Made by a program: the position numbers and the translations under genes | The notes under the pieces: generated by a model | Databases searched by the model: none | What the model saw: the letters and a program-made list of their open reading frames with translations, nothing else | Told to the model about the DNA's origin: nothing | Shown: piece after piece, positions 56,418 through 64,000 of the stretch | Position numbering within the stretch: the stretch's first letter is position 1 | Layout: each line of letters opens with the position of its first letter | Assembly: GCA_937981555.1 (NCBI GenBank) | Contig: CALJOK010000004.1 | Coordinates: 95,908 to 159,907, forward strand | Direction: 5' to 3' | From: an uncultured Saprospiraceae bacterium | GTDB lineage: Bacteria > Bacteroidota > Bacteroidia > Chitinophagales > Saprospiraceae | DNA length: 64,000 nt

Positions 56418-56501
56418 ATTTTGCGGTCAAGTGAAAGTTAGAATCAAAAACGACCGTAGAAAGTGTTGCTTCTAACTTTCACTTGACTTAAAACGCAAAA
56501 T
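56418..56501. repeat. 84-bp inverted repeat between dnaJ and gldH
   Basis: The arm 56418-56443 (ATTTTGCG then GTCAAGTGAAAGTTAGAA) pairs with 56470-56501, interrupted by a 6-base insertion TTAAAA in the right arm. It is not followed by a T-run. Confidence 0.7.
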
Positions 56502-56523
56502 TTGTTTAAGAACTCAAAAAAGG

Positions 56524-56560
56524 CGAGCTAACGAAAGTAATTAATACATTCGTTGGCTCG
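56524..56560 (+). terminator. Terminator downstream of dnaJ
   Basis: A 12-bp stem with one G-U pair (56524-56535 with 56549-56560) is followed by TTTTTATTTT. Confidence 0.8.
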
Positions 56561-56613
56561 TTTTTATTTTGGTAAAAATGATTTTTTATTTCAATAAACT
56601 TGAATCAACTTTT

Positions 56614-57093
56614 ATGAAAAAATATTTCTTCTTCGCCTTCGCACTTTTCCTTTTTTCATGTGGCCCCAATTATATTTTGGATGAGAAAAAAGAAATTGCC
56701 AACGACCAATGGACTTACTCTGATTCACTTTCTTTCACGGTTGACATTCCTGATACCAATAGGTTTTACAATTTATATTTAGATATCGAGCACTTAACTG
56801 AGTACTCTTATAAAAATATGTACATCCGCTTGCATTCTATTTTCCCAGGAGGAAAAAGAGTGACGGAACGTATTTCTGTAGAATTAATTGGACATGGCGG
56901 CCGATGGAATGGAGACTGCAATAGTGATGAATGTGATTTTAGGATGTCGATTCATGAGAACGCATTTTTTAATCAGACAGGCGCACATACTTTTGTCATC
57001 GAACAATTTATGCGGAAAGATCCCTTGGAAGGAATCCAAAGTATTGCTTTTCGAATAGAGGATACGGGGAAGTCGAGAGAATCTGAAGATTGA
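56614..57093 (+). CDS. gldH: Gliding motility lipoprotein GldH
   Basis: GldH is a lipoprotein required for gliding in Flavobacterium. The start is set at MKKYFFFAFALFLFSC (56614), giving a lipobox with Cys16. The upstream ATG at 56569 would bury it. The 159-residue protein has the family pattern NDQWTYSDSLSFTVDIPD, RFYNLYLDIEHLTEYSYKNMYIRL and GPGGRWxGxx-like GHGGRWNGDCNS. Length is typical. It is not near sprA here, as is usual for dispersed gld/spr genes. The stop codon lies at the edge of an inverted repeat. Confidence 0.88.
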   Translation: MKKYFFFAFALFLFSCGPNYILDEKKEIANDQWTYSDSLSFTVDIPDTNRFYNLYLDIEHLTEYSYKNMYIRLHSIFPGGKRVTERISVELIGHGGRWNGDCNSDECDFRMSIHENAFFNQTGAHTFVIEQFMRKDPLEGIQSIAFRIEDTGKSRESED

Positions 57094-57168
57094 ACGCAGA
57101 CACGGGGAGACACAGAGGATTTTTCACCGAAAAATTTAAAACTATGCGCCTCCCCGTCTCTGCATTCA
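57091..57168. repeat. Inverted repeat with GCAGA..CGGGGAG arms after gldH
   Basis: The arms 57091-57110 and 57149-57168 are reverse complements at 17 of 20 positions. They are G+C-rich against the background. The left arm begins at the gldH stop codon. It resembles the arms at 41028-41152 in their GCAGA content. Confidence 0.65.
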
Positions 57169-57178
57169 AAAAAAAAAC

Positions 57179-58198
57179 ATGAAACGAAAATCATATCAAC
57201 TCAAAGCAGGTAGTGTCAAAAACATCCAACTCGTAGGAAGCGAACTACCCGCTCCTGCTTCAGGAGAAATTACTATTCAAGTCAAAAGCATCGGTTTTAA
57301 TTTTGCAGATATATTTGCGATTTGGGGATTGTATGGAGCAACTCCGGAAGGTGTTTTTATTCCAGGGCTAGAATATGCAGGTGTTGTGGCGAAGGTTGGA
57401 GAAGGTGTGACGAACGCAAAAGTTGGTGATAAAATAATGGGTGTCACTCGCTTCGGAGCATACACGACTCATTTAAATATTGACTCAAGATATGTAATCC
57501 CTTTGCCAGTAGATTGGAGTTTTGAAGAAGGAGCAGCTTACCTTGTTCAAGTTTTGACGGCATATTATGGCTTGTTGTATTTGGGAAATTTGCAAAAAGG
57601 AAATACCGTTTTGGTTCATTCGGCAGCAGGCGGAGTTGGAATTTGGGCAAATCGAATTGCTAAAAGATATGACGCATTTACCATCGGTTCTATTGGCAAT
57701 GATTCGAAAATTGATTTTTGTAAAAAGGAAGGTTATGATCGAGTGATTGTTCGAAGTGATCGTTTTGCTAAAAATTTAAAATCGAATTTGGAAGGGAGAG
57801 AATTGAACATCATCATGGAATGTATCGGTGGAAAAATTTTCCAAGAAGGATTTGATATTTTAGCTCCACAAGGTCGAGCGATAGTTTATGGAGCAGCTCG
57901 ATATGCTTCCGTGGGGAATCGTCCGAACTATTTTAAATTGCTCTACCAGTTTTTGACAAGACCTAAAATTGATCCTCAAAAATTACCTGAGATGAATAAA
58001 TCATTAATGGGGTTTAATTTGATTTGGTTGTACGAGAGAGCAGAATTGATGCATGAATTATTAAGTGATTTAGAAAAATTAGATTTGGGAAAACCTCATG
58101 TTGGACATACCTTTCCTTTTGAAAAAATTAAAGAGGCGATTCATTTATTTCAAAGCGGGAAGACAATAGGAAAAGTAGTTTTAACTATTTCAGAATAA
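57179..58198 (+). CDS. MDR-family NADPH-dependent oxidoreductase (quinone oxidoreductase/VAT1-like)
   Basis: A 339-residue medium-chain dehydrogenase/reductase without the structural zinc Cys cluster. The N-terminal GroES-like part has NFADIFAIWGLYGATPEGVFIPGLEYAGVVAKVGEGV. The Rossmann part has the nucleotide motif VLVHSAAGGVGIWA (about 145-158). It ends FEKIKEAIHLFQSGKTIGKVVLTI. The family reduces quinones or enones, but the substrate is unknown. A 66-bp gap separates it from the next gene. Confidence 0.88.
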   Translation: MKRKSYQLKAGSVKNIQLVGSELPAPASGEITIQVKSIGFNFADIFAIWGLYGATPEGVFIPGLEYAGVVAKVGEGVTNAKVGDKIMGVTRFGAYTTHLNIDSRYVIPLPVDWSFEEGAAYLVQVLTAYYGLLYLGNLQKGNTVLVHSAAGGVGIWANRIAKRYDAFTIGSIGNDSKIDFCKKEGYDRVIVRSDRFAKNLKSNLEGRELNIIMECIGGKIFQEGFDILAPQGRAIVYGAARYASVGNRPNYFKLLYQFLTRPKIDPQKLPEMNKSLMGFNLIWLYERAELMHELLSDLEKLDLGKPHVGHTFPFEKIKEAIHLFQSGKTIGKVVLTISE

Positions 58199-58264
58199 TC
58201 TAAACCTTTCCCCAAAAACCAAGTTTCACCTTTATCAAAAATTCACAATACGATTAAAAAATAA

Positions 58265-59488
58265 ATGGATTCACTTACACAAGTTATTTTAGGAGCTGCG
58301 ACAGGCGAAGCTGCGAAAGGAAAAAAATTAGGCAACAAAGCGATGTTCTGGGGAGCAGTCGGAGGAACGATTCCAGACCTCGATGTCCTCATCGGATCAA
58401 GTTTACAGAAGTTAGGATTTGTGGATGAGATGTGGGCATTGGCTTTTCATCGACATATTACTCACTCCTTATTTTTTGCCTGCACGATGCCTTTTTTGCT
58501 CGCGGTGATTGTGAATTGGCACTATAAAAATCCGAATCGTAAGTACGTTTCATTTGTTGGGAGTTTGTTGGTTTTTGCTTTGATTGGATTTGCGGTGAAT
58601 TTTGTTGCTTATACTTTGGGAAGCGAAAATATAAATTATAACGTGCTCGGCGGAACAGGTTTGGTAGGAGCATTGTTAAGTGTTTTCTTTTACAAACGTT
58701 TTTTCACAAGGAAATTAACAGAGGTGGATGCTTCTTGGCAAGACTTTGCTTGGGTTTTCTTTTGGTCCATTTTCACGCATCCACTTTTGGATTGTTGTAC
58801 AACTTATGGGACACAACTTTTTCAACCATTTTCGGATTATCGAGTCGCATTTAATAATGTGGCGGTAGCTGATTTATTTTATACATTACCATTTTTACTT
58901 TGTTTAGTTGGAGCAAGATTATTTTTGAAAAATACTTATTGGCGGAAGCTTTTGTTGTGGGTAGGCATCGGTTGGAGTTGTCTTTATTTACTGTGGACAG
59001 TTTATAATAAACATCAAGTGAACCAGGTTTTTGAAAAATCATTACAAGCGCAAGGCATTGAATATCAACGATATATGACGAGTCCAGCATTGTTCAGTAA
59101 TTTCCTTTGGACTGGAACTGCGGAAGGAAAAGATGCTTATTACCAATCGAGCTATTCTACATTTGACAAAGATCCCCTGATTCCAAAATTTAAAATCCTA
59201 CCTAAAAATCATGATTGGATCAAACAATATGAAGACGAAAAAACAGTCAAAACCTTAAAGTGGTTTTCCAATAATTACTATTCTATTTTGAAAAGAGAAG
59301 ATGGGAAACTACAACTCAATGATTTGCGTTTTGGAACATTTACAGATACTGAAACGCCGAAGGAAGATGAATTTGTTTTTAGATTTATTTTGGAAGAAAA
59401 AAATGGAAAGTTAGAAGCACATGAAGGAGATCGAAATCGAGAAGATGGAATTTTTAAAATACTTTATGAACGAACGATGGGGAAATAA
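58265..59488 (+). CDS. Membrane-bound metal-dependent hydrolase (YdjM/DUF457-like)
   Basis: A 407-residue inner-membrane protein starting MDSLTQVILGAATGEA, then GAVGGTIPDLDVLIG and FHRHITHSL, the family's His/Asp motifs (PDxD and HRxxTHS). About four further TM segments follow up to residue 250, including IFTHPLLDCCTTYGTQLF with a second His/Asp set. The C-terminal 150 residues are soluble. The family has been linked to the SOS response in E. coli (YdjM), but the reaction is unknown. It ends in a strong bidirectional terminator. Confidence 0.85.
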   Translation: MDSLTQVILGAATGEAAKGKKLGNKAMFWGAVGGTIPDLDVLIGSSLQKLGFVDEMWALAFHRHITHSLFFACTMPFLLAVIVNWHYKNPNRKYVSFVGSLLVFALIGFAVNFVAYTLGSENINYNVLGGTGLVGALLSVFFYKRFFTRKLTEVDASWQDFAWVFFWSIFTHPLLDCCTTYGTQLFQPFSDYRVAFNNVAVADLFYTLPFLLCLVGARLFLKNTYWRKLLLWVGIGWSCLYLLWTVYNKHQVNQVFEKSLQAQGIEYQRYMTSPALFSNFLWTGTAEGKDAYYQSSYSTFDKDPLIPKFKILPKNHDWIKQYEDEKTVKTLKWFSNNYYSILKREDGKLQLNDLRFGTFTDTETPKEDEFVFRFILEEKNGKLEAHEGDRNREDGIFKILYERTMGK

Positions 59489-59510
59489 AATTTAGGGTTA
59501 ACTGTTTTGG

Positions 59511-59557
59511 AAAAAATAAACCCGAATCTTCAATTGGAAGATTCGGGTTTATTTTTT
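59511..59557. terminator. Bidirectional terminator between YdjM-like gene and dapA
   Basis: A perfect 21-bp stem (59511-59531 with 59537-59557) has loop AATTG, with A- and T-runs at both ends. Confidence 0.93.
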
Positions 59558-59579
59558 GATTTATCTTTTCAAAGAAAAC

Positions 59580-60509
59580 TTATATCAATTCAGTTTTTAC
59601 CTCAACTAAAGTTTTTTTTAAAACATCTTTAGCACTATCCATTTCTGATTTCAGGTTATCCAAATTATTCGCTGAAAGTTTTACCAAAGGCAATCGCACT
59701 TCTCGCTGACAGAAATTAAGTAACTCCATTGCACCTTTTATACCTACTGGGTTTCCTTCGCAATACAACCATTGATGAACATCCAACAATGCTTCATTGA
59801 TATAGTTAGCTGTTTTTAGATCACCTTCCAAACCTGCATTTACCATCGTAGAAAACTCTCGTGGAAAAGCATTGGCAATTACAGAAATAACTCCATCTCC
59901 ACCACAAGCAAGCAATGGCAAACAAGTTGGATCGTCACCTGAGAGAACTGAAAAATGAGCAGGCTTATCTTTGATTGTCTTCATGCCTTGTACCAAATCA
60001 CCAGAAGCATCTTTAACTGCAGCAAATTTTTCACTTGCATTGGCCAGTCGAACAATGGTTTCAGCATTAACATTCGAAGCAGTTCGTCCAGGCACATTAT
60101 AAATAATAATTGGAACAGGAGAAACTTTCGCTATTTCCATATAGTGTTGGAAAATTCCTTCTTGACTTGGTTTATTATAAGCGGGGCTGCTAGAAAGTAT
60201 TCCAGCAAAGCCTTCAAAATTGAAAGATTTTATTCTTTCAACCAGCGCACGAGTATCATTTCTTCCAAAAAGTCCAGCAACGATTGGTACTCGCTTTCGT
60301 ACTATTTTTTTGGTAAAATTTAAAACTGATAAGCACTCATCTGAACTTAAAGTAATTGCTTCACCAGTCGTCCCAAGAGATACTAAATAGTCCACTCCTC
60401 CCAAAATTTGAAACTCTAGAATTTTTTCTAATGCATCAAAATCAACTTTTCCATCTGATAAAAATGGCGTAACAACTGCGACACCTGTACCTCTAAACTG
60501 CTGCTTCAT
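59580..60509 (-). CDS. dapA: 4-hydroxy-tetrahydrodipicolinate synthase
   Basis: DapA condenses pyruvate with aspartate semialdehyde in lysine/diaminopimelate synthesis. The 309-residue TIM barrel has GTTGEAITLSSDE (about 47-59), the catalytic Tyr in IIYNVPGRTASN (near 137), the Schiff-base Lys in FAAVKDASGDL (near 166), and GGDGVISVIANAFP. Length is near normal. Its start overlaps the end of the upstream DUF6913-like gene by 17 bases, so the two are translationally coupled. Confidence 0.96.
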   Translation of the reverse strand: MKQQFRGTGVAVVTPFLSDGKVDFDALEKILEFQILGGVDYLVSLGTTGEAITLSSDECLSVLNFTKKIVRKRVPIVAGLFGRNDTRALVERIKSFNFEGFAGILSSSPAYNKPSQEGIFQHYMEIAKVSPVPIIIYNVPGRTASNVNAETIVRLANASEKFAAVKDASGDLVQGMKTIKDKPAHFSVLSGDDPTCLPLLACGGDGVISVIANAFPREFSTMVNAGLEGDLKTANYINEALLDVHQWLYCEGNPVGIKGAMELLNFCQREVRLPLVKLSANNLDNLKSEMDSAKDVLKKTLVEVKTELI

Positions 60510-61044
60510 AAACTGGACTATTTATTCTATTGAGGAAAAAATCTACTTGTTTGATTAAATGATCGATGCCTTTATTATTTGGGATATCAATCATCAAATC
60601 GAAGCAATTAGAATTTTCGGAAAAAGGACCTACGCGTAAATTTGCTTTTGATAAAGCCGAAATATATTCGATCTGATTATTTTTTCCTAAGTAAAGATTA
60701 ATTAAGATGTCAAATTTTTTATTCATGAATTGATTAATCTCAGGACTCTCTGGAATCATTTTCCAATTGACTTCATTCAAGGTGAAATATTTAAATGAAA
60801 AGCTTAAGTCCTTTTGTTTGTTTCTTGCAAAACCTAAGAGACTTACTTTCTTGCCATTCTTAATCATACTTTGCGCATAAGCCATCACTTTATTTCGATT
60901 AGATGCATCGGTTGCATCAAACAAAATTCCGATGGATTCTGCCATGTCAAATTCGACAGAAGCTCTATTTACTTTTATTTGGGAAAGTTTTTGGTTTAGA
61001 TGAGTTTCAAAAAAATAAGATCGAATTTTTGAAATAATACTCAT
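60493..61044 (-). CDS. DUF6913-like protein
   Basis: A 183-residue cytosolic protein beginning MSIISKIRSYFFETHLNQKLSQIK, with a Rossmann-like middle (ESIGILFDATDASNRNKVMAYAQSMIKNGKKVSLLGFARNK) and KFDILINLYLGKNNQIEYISALSKANLRVGPF. The gene occurs beside dapA in many Bacteroidota. No catalytic motif is known. The 17-base overlap with dapA suggests a linked expression, and accA lies upstream. Confidence 0.75.
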   Translation of the reverse strand: MSIISKIRSYFFETHLNQKLSQIKVNRASVEFDMAESIGILFDATDASNRNKVMAYAQSMIKNGKKVSLLGFARNKQKDLSFSFKYFTLNEVNWKMIPESPEINQFMNKKFDILINLYLGKNNQIEYISALSKANLRVGPFSENSNCFDLMIDIPNNKGIDHLIKQVDFFLNRINSPVYEAAV

Positions 61045-61200
61045 AGTGCTTTAATTTAGTTAACGGAAATCTAGGATTCATTTAAAAAAAACAACACATC
61101 TTAAAAACGAATGAAGGCCCAATTAGTTGTAACTCCTTTGTCATAAAAAAATTATAACTAGCTTCCAGTTATTCTAAGTTCTAGGTTGTTTTTTAAAATT

Positions 61201-62181
61201 CTATTTTGCTTTAGCGGTTACCTTTTTTTTCACGGTATCATACTCGCCCATTTTGCTATATTTTTCAATACGTAACTTGATTCGCTTTTCAGGAGTCATT
61301 TCCATCAATTCAGCTACTTCTTTTTTCAAATGCTTCTTTAACGTTTTTGCCATTTCTTCTGGAGAATTATGAGCGCCTCCAAGAGGTTCTTTAATAATCC
61401 CATCAATCAACTTAAAGTCAAGCATATGATCAGCAGTCAATTTGAGTGCTTCTGCTGCTTGCTCTTTGTAATCCCAACTTCTCCATAAAATAGAAGAACA
61501 AGATTCAGGAGAAATTACAGAGTACCAAGTATTTTCCAACATAAAAACTCGATCGCCTAAACCAATTCCAATTGCTCCACCTGATGCACCTTCTCCTATT
61601 ACAACACAAACAATCGGCACTCTTAATCGAGCCATCTCAAATAAATTACGAGCAATTGCTTCGGCTTGTCCTCTTTCTTCTGCTTCCAGCCCAGGAAATG
61701 CTCCTGGAGTGTCAATCAGACAAATAACAGGGTAACCAAATCGTTCTGCCATTTTCATCAACCGAAGCGCTTTTCGATAACCTTCAGGATTAGCCATCCC
61801 AAAATTTCGATATTGCCTCATTTTCGTATTGACTCCTTTTTGGTGACCGATCACGACGACCGTTTGTCCATCTAAGTTTGCCAATCCGCCTACGATTGCT
61901 TTATCATCTTTAAAATATCGATCACCATGAAGTTCAGTAAACTTTTTGAACATTTCACGGATATAAAAAAGAGAGTAAGGCCGTTCAGGATGACGGGAAA
62001 GTTGGACTTTTTGCCAACCAGTCAAACTGCTATAAATTTCTTTTCTCTCACTTTTAATCTTATTCTCTAACTCCTTAATCTTATCAGAAACGTCTATATC
62101 TCCTTTTTCTCCAACCTCTTTAAGGTTTTCAAGTTGTTCGTAGAGACTTTCCAACGGTTTTTCAAATTCTAAAAAAACCAT
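61201..62181 (-). CDS. accA: Acetyl-CoA carboxylase carboxyltransferase subunit alpha
   Basis: With AccD it transfers CO2 from carboxybiotin to acetyl-CoA, giving malonyl-CoA for fatty-acid synthesis. The 326-residue protein starts [23 protein letters not shown]. It shows [90 protein letters not shown] and [15 protein letters not shown], which form the crotonase-fold substrate pocket. Length is normal. A TAATTTTG box on the minus strand (62272 to 62265) may drive it. Confidence 0.97.
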   Translation of the reverse strand: MVFLEFEKPLESLYEQLENLKEVGEKGDIDVSDKIKELENKIKSERKEIYSSLTGWQKVQLSRHPERPYSLFYIREMFKKFTELHGDRYFKDDKAIVGGLANLDGQTVVVIGHQKGVNTKMRQYRNFGMANPEGYRKALRLMKMAERFGYPVICLIDTPGAFPGLEAEERGQAEAIARNLFEMARLRVPIVCVVIGEGASGGAIGIGLGDRVFMLENTWYSVISPESCSSILWRSWDYKEQAAEALKLTADHMLDFKLIDGIIKEPLGGAHNSPEEMAKTLKKHLKKEVAELMEMTPEKRIKLRIEKYSKMGEYDTVKKKVTAKAK

Positions 62182-62264
62182 AATTATTCTTTTTTTGGGT
62201 TAAAAACATAGCAATATAGCTAATTAGTCAGGTGCTCCGTGTCAATATAATTAACCAAGGGTCA

Positions 62265-62272
62265 CAAAATTA
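62265..62272 (-). promoter_or_regulatory. Candidate -7 box of accA
   Basis: The minus strand reads TAATTTTG, matching TAnnTTTG, about 84 bases before the accA start. No TTG at -33 is clear. Confidence 0.35.
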
Positions 62273-62332
62273 GTAATATGACCGATTGAAAGGTAAGATT
62301 TGAATTTTTTTTTTAAAAAAACACGAAAGGTA

Positions 62333-62363
62333 TTGCATAAGTCGAAAAGGAATTATACTTTTG
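62333..62363 (+). promoter_or_regulatory. Promoter of tRNA-Asp
   Basis: TTG (62333-62335), a 20-base spacer and TACTTTTG (62356-62363) match the Bacteroidota sigma-A consensus TTG-N(17-20)-TAnnTTTG. Transcription would start near 62370, about 30 bases before the tRNA. It is the cleanest promoter in the window. Confidence 0.75.
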
Positions 62364-62401
62364 CAATCGCTAAATAACAAATGAGTTATTTATTGTTTTA
62401 T

Positions 62402-62475
62402 GGTCTGGTAGTTCAGTTGGTTAGAATACCTGCCTGTCACGCAGGGGGTCGCGGGTTCGAGTCCCGTCCAGACCG
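62402..62475 (+). tRNA. tRNA-Asp (anticodon GTC)
   Basis: A complete cloverleaf: acceptor GGTCTGG/CCAGACC (62402-62408 with 62468-62474), anticodon stem CCTGC/GCAGG with loop CTGTCAC (anticodon GTC), T arm GCGGG-TTCGAGT-CCCGT, and discriminator G. The CCA end is not encoded. It has a canonical upstream promoter and a terminator directly after it. Confidence 0.97.
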
Positions 62476-62478
62476 CAT

Positions 62479-62508
62479 AAAAGCTCAACACGAAAGTGTT
62501 GGGCTTTT
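62479..62508 (+). terminator. Terminator after tRNA-Asp
   Basis: A 13-bp stem with one G-U pair (62479-62491 with 62496-62508) has a GAAA tetraloop and a short T-run. Confidence 0.88.
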
Positions 62509-62652
62509 TGTATTTATATCCCTATTTTAAAACATTAACCTGATCGCTAGTATTTCTTTTCCCCTCTCTTTGTAATAAACGCAGCTCCACACCTTTCTCA
62601 AATCCTTACTAGCAGGCAGTAACTGAAAAAAAATCTTTGAAGGTATTGAGAA

Positions 62653-63765
62653 TTAATTACCTAGTTCAACTCTAATCTTAGGACGGTCTTTCAAAAACTC
62701 CTCTACATACTCTTTAGTCAATCCAGTATTTCTAGCATTTACTTTTATATGTTGATGATCTTTAAGTGGTTCGAGATCTGTAATCTGAGTATTTCTACAA
62801 ACGATTTTAGAAAGGTTCATCAAATTTTTAGTAGGCTTCAAATCTGTAATTTGAGTATTGTCGCAAAAAATTTGTTTTAGATTTTCCATTTTTTCAATTC
62901 CTTCTAGAGACGTTAATGGGGTATTTTCACAAACCAACTTTTCCATGGAAGTCATTTTTTTCAATGGTTTTAAAGATTCAATTGACGTGTAACGAAGGTC
63001 GATAGTTTTCAACGCGGTGAATTTTTCTAATTCCGAAAAATCAGTCATTTTATTTCCCTTAATATCTAGATCAATTATGTTAGCTACATTTTCGAGAGAA
63101 TCGAAGTTGGTAACTTTAGTATTTCCAATATAAAGACGAATTAAATTCGGAAGGTTTTTAAGTTGGTGAAGTGTATCAATTTGGTTATTGCTTACTAATA
63201 ATTGTTGAAGAGAAGTGAGGCTATCTAAACCATCCAACGAAGTCAAATGATTACTACTTACATTGAGCTGTTCTAAATATTTCATTTCCTTGAGTGGCTC
63301 TAATGACTGTATTCGATTATTATTTAAAATCAAAATCTTGAGATTTTTTAAATGTTTAAGAGGGCCGATAGATTTGATTCTATTTCGATTGAGGGTTACT
63401 CTTTGAAGTTTGGGCAATCCTGCTAAAGCATTTACATTGTCGATGCTATTTTGAGAAACCATAATGGATTCTAAATTTTTGAATCTTAAAAGTGGGTCTA
63501 AGTTAGATAGTCTAGTTTTGGCAATAGTTATTCTATCGATTTCAAAAAGTCTTTCTAAATGAATAGGAGTGATCTCTTTTTTGATAAATGCTTCTTCTGA
63601 AAATACTTTTTTCCACTCAGGTAATAAACTATTCCACCAGTCCATATCTTCTTGACTAATATCTGTGAATTTCATTGCGTTGGGATCAACCTTTGGGGAA
63701 TTTCCACAGGAGAAAAGGAAGAATAAAGAAAGGAAAAAGAAAATGTATGTAATATTTTTTTTCAT
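62653..63765 (-). CDS. Leucine-rich-repeat lipoprotein
   Basis: A 370-residue lipoprotein. The start is set at MKKNITYIFFFLSLFFLFSC (63765), where the lipobox Cys is residue 20. An upstream ATG at 63792 would bury it. After a short linker the chain is nearly all 21-22-residue LRR units of the internalin/SDS22 type (LKHLKNLKILILNNNRIQSLEPLK, LDSLTSLQQLLVSNNQIDTLH, LENVANIIDLDIKGNKMTDFS). LRRs bind protein partners; this one is unidentified. The product should sit in the outer membrane or periplasm. Confidence 0.88.
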   Translation of the reverse strand: MKKNITYIFFFLSLFFLFSCGNSPKVDPNAMKFTDISQEDMDWWNSLLPEWKKVFSEEAFIKKEITPIHLERLFEIDRITIAKTRLSNLDPLLRFKNLESIMVSQNSIDNVNALAGLPKLQRVTLNRNRIKSIGPLKHLKNLKILILNNNRIQSLEPLKEMKYLEQLNVSSNHLTSLDGLDSLTSLQQLLVSNNQIDTLHQLKNLPNLIRLYIGNTKVTNFDSLENVANIIDLDIKGNKMTDFSELEKFTALKTIDLRYTSIESLKPLKKMTSMEKLVCENTPLTSLEGIEKMENLKQIFCDNTQITDLKPTKNLMNLSKIVCRNTQITDLEPLKDHQHIKVNARNTGLTKEYVEEFLKDRPKIRVELGN

Positions 63766-63913
63766 AAAAATTGTAGTATTGAAGGTTATCATGAATAATA
63801 TTTTTTATAATAAAAGGTTTCTATGAAATTATATGAATATTTTTTACGAAAAAAAATGAATAACTCAAGTTACGCACTTTTGAAAAAAAGTAATGAAAGC
63901 CTAGCTTTGTGAG

Positions 63914-64000
63914 ATGCAAGATAAATTAGATTTATACACAGATTATTTACTATCAAGTTTTGGACAAACATCAGCAACAGGATTATCACGACTAGTAGAT
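63914..64000 (+). CDS. Start of an IS701/IS4-like DDE transposase (cut by window edge)
   Basis: The plus frame opens at ATG 63914 and is open to base 64000, giving 29 residues (MQDKLDLYTDYLLSSFGQ, then TSATGLSRLVD). The YTDYLLSSFGQT.ATGLS.L.D pattern is typical of the N-terminus of Bacteroidota DDE transposases of the IS701/IS4 type, as I recall it. The rest is outside the window. The left inverted terminal repeat probably lies between 63860 and 63910 but cannot be delimited without the other end. Confidence 0.6.
   Translation, partial: MQDKLDLYTDYLLSSFGQTSATGLSRLVD

Larger units (their letters stand above)
56371..56613. other. Intergenic region dnaJ-gldH with a long inverted repeat
   Basis: Holds the 84-bp inverted repeat at 56418-56501 and a separate terminator-like stem at 56524-56560. 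No TAnnTTTG box was identified for gldH. Confidence 0.5.

Overview
The window reads as an AT-rich chromosomal segment of a member of the Bacteroidota, most likely a Saprospiria-like lineage (class is inference). Support comes from the gliding/type IX secretion genes sprA and gldH, a peptidase with a C-terminal T9SS sorting domain, the ruvA-sprA linkage, an acpP-fabF-rnc cluster, a dapA neighbour of the DUF6913 type, and several TAnnTTTG promoter boxes. Nearly all content is core chromosome. There is no CRISPR array, prophage or resistance island. A transposase gene begins at the extreme right edge, and the left edge cuts mfd.

Layout. 1-10.8 kb (minus): truncated mfd, the very large sprA, ruvA. 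10.8-11.0 kb: a 154-bp inverted repeat between divergent ruvA and dut. 11-15.5 kb: dut, a TPR protein, a GT87-like membrane protein, recO. 15.7-24.8 kb (plus): a class A PBP, pth, a DUF4292 lipoprotein overlapping an EnvC-like M23 protein, hflX, an M29 aminopeptidase and an unrecognised protein. 25-28 kb: a small methyltransferase, a secreted protein, a small unknown gene and a SWIM protein. 28-31 kb (minus): acpP, fabF, rnc. 31-40 kb (plus): pyk, purD, a BNR/VPS10-like secreted protein, an M14 peptidase with T9SS tail. 40-51 kb: aroB, lipoproteins, a MORN-type protein, a TolB-like/barrel fusion, an MBL hydrolase, rnhB, an HNH protein with a lysine-rich tail, an OmpA-family protein and an HhH membrane protein. 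51.5-59.5 kb (plus): an RND protein, an SRPBCC protein, grpE, dnaJ, gldH, an MDR oxidoreductase, a YdjM-like membrane hydrolase. 59.6-62.2 kb (minus): accA, a DUF6913-like gene, dapA. Then tRNA-Asp, an LRR lipoprotein and the transposase start.

How the genes work together. SprA (outer-membrane translocon), GldH (gliding lipoprotein) and the CTD-bearing M14 peptidase are parts and probable cargo of one secretion route. The PBP, the EnvC-like protein and the DUF4292 lipoprotein concern the cell envelope. acpP/fabF/accA serve fatty-acid synthesis. mfd, ruvA, recO, dut and rnhB serve DNA maintenance.

The most unusual non-coding signals are a stop-codon-proximal palindromic repeat found next to terminators at several gene ends, the long inverted repeat at 10818-10971, and a second inverted-repeat family with GCAGA-rich arms. 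The most unusual proteins are the NUMOD4-like/HNH/HTH protein with a histone-like tail (48196-48828) and the gluzincin-like/propeller/barrel fusion (43130-46609). No convincing wholly new multi-gene system was found.
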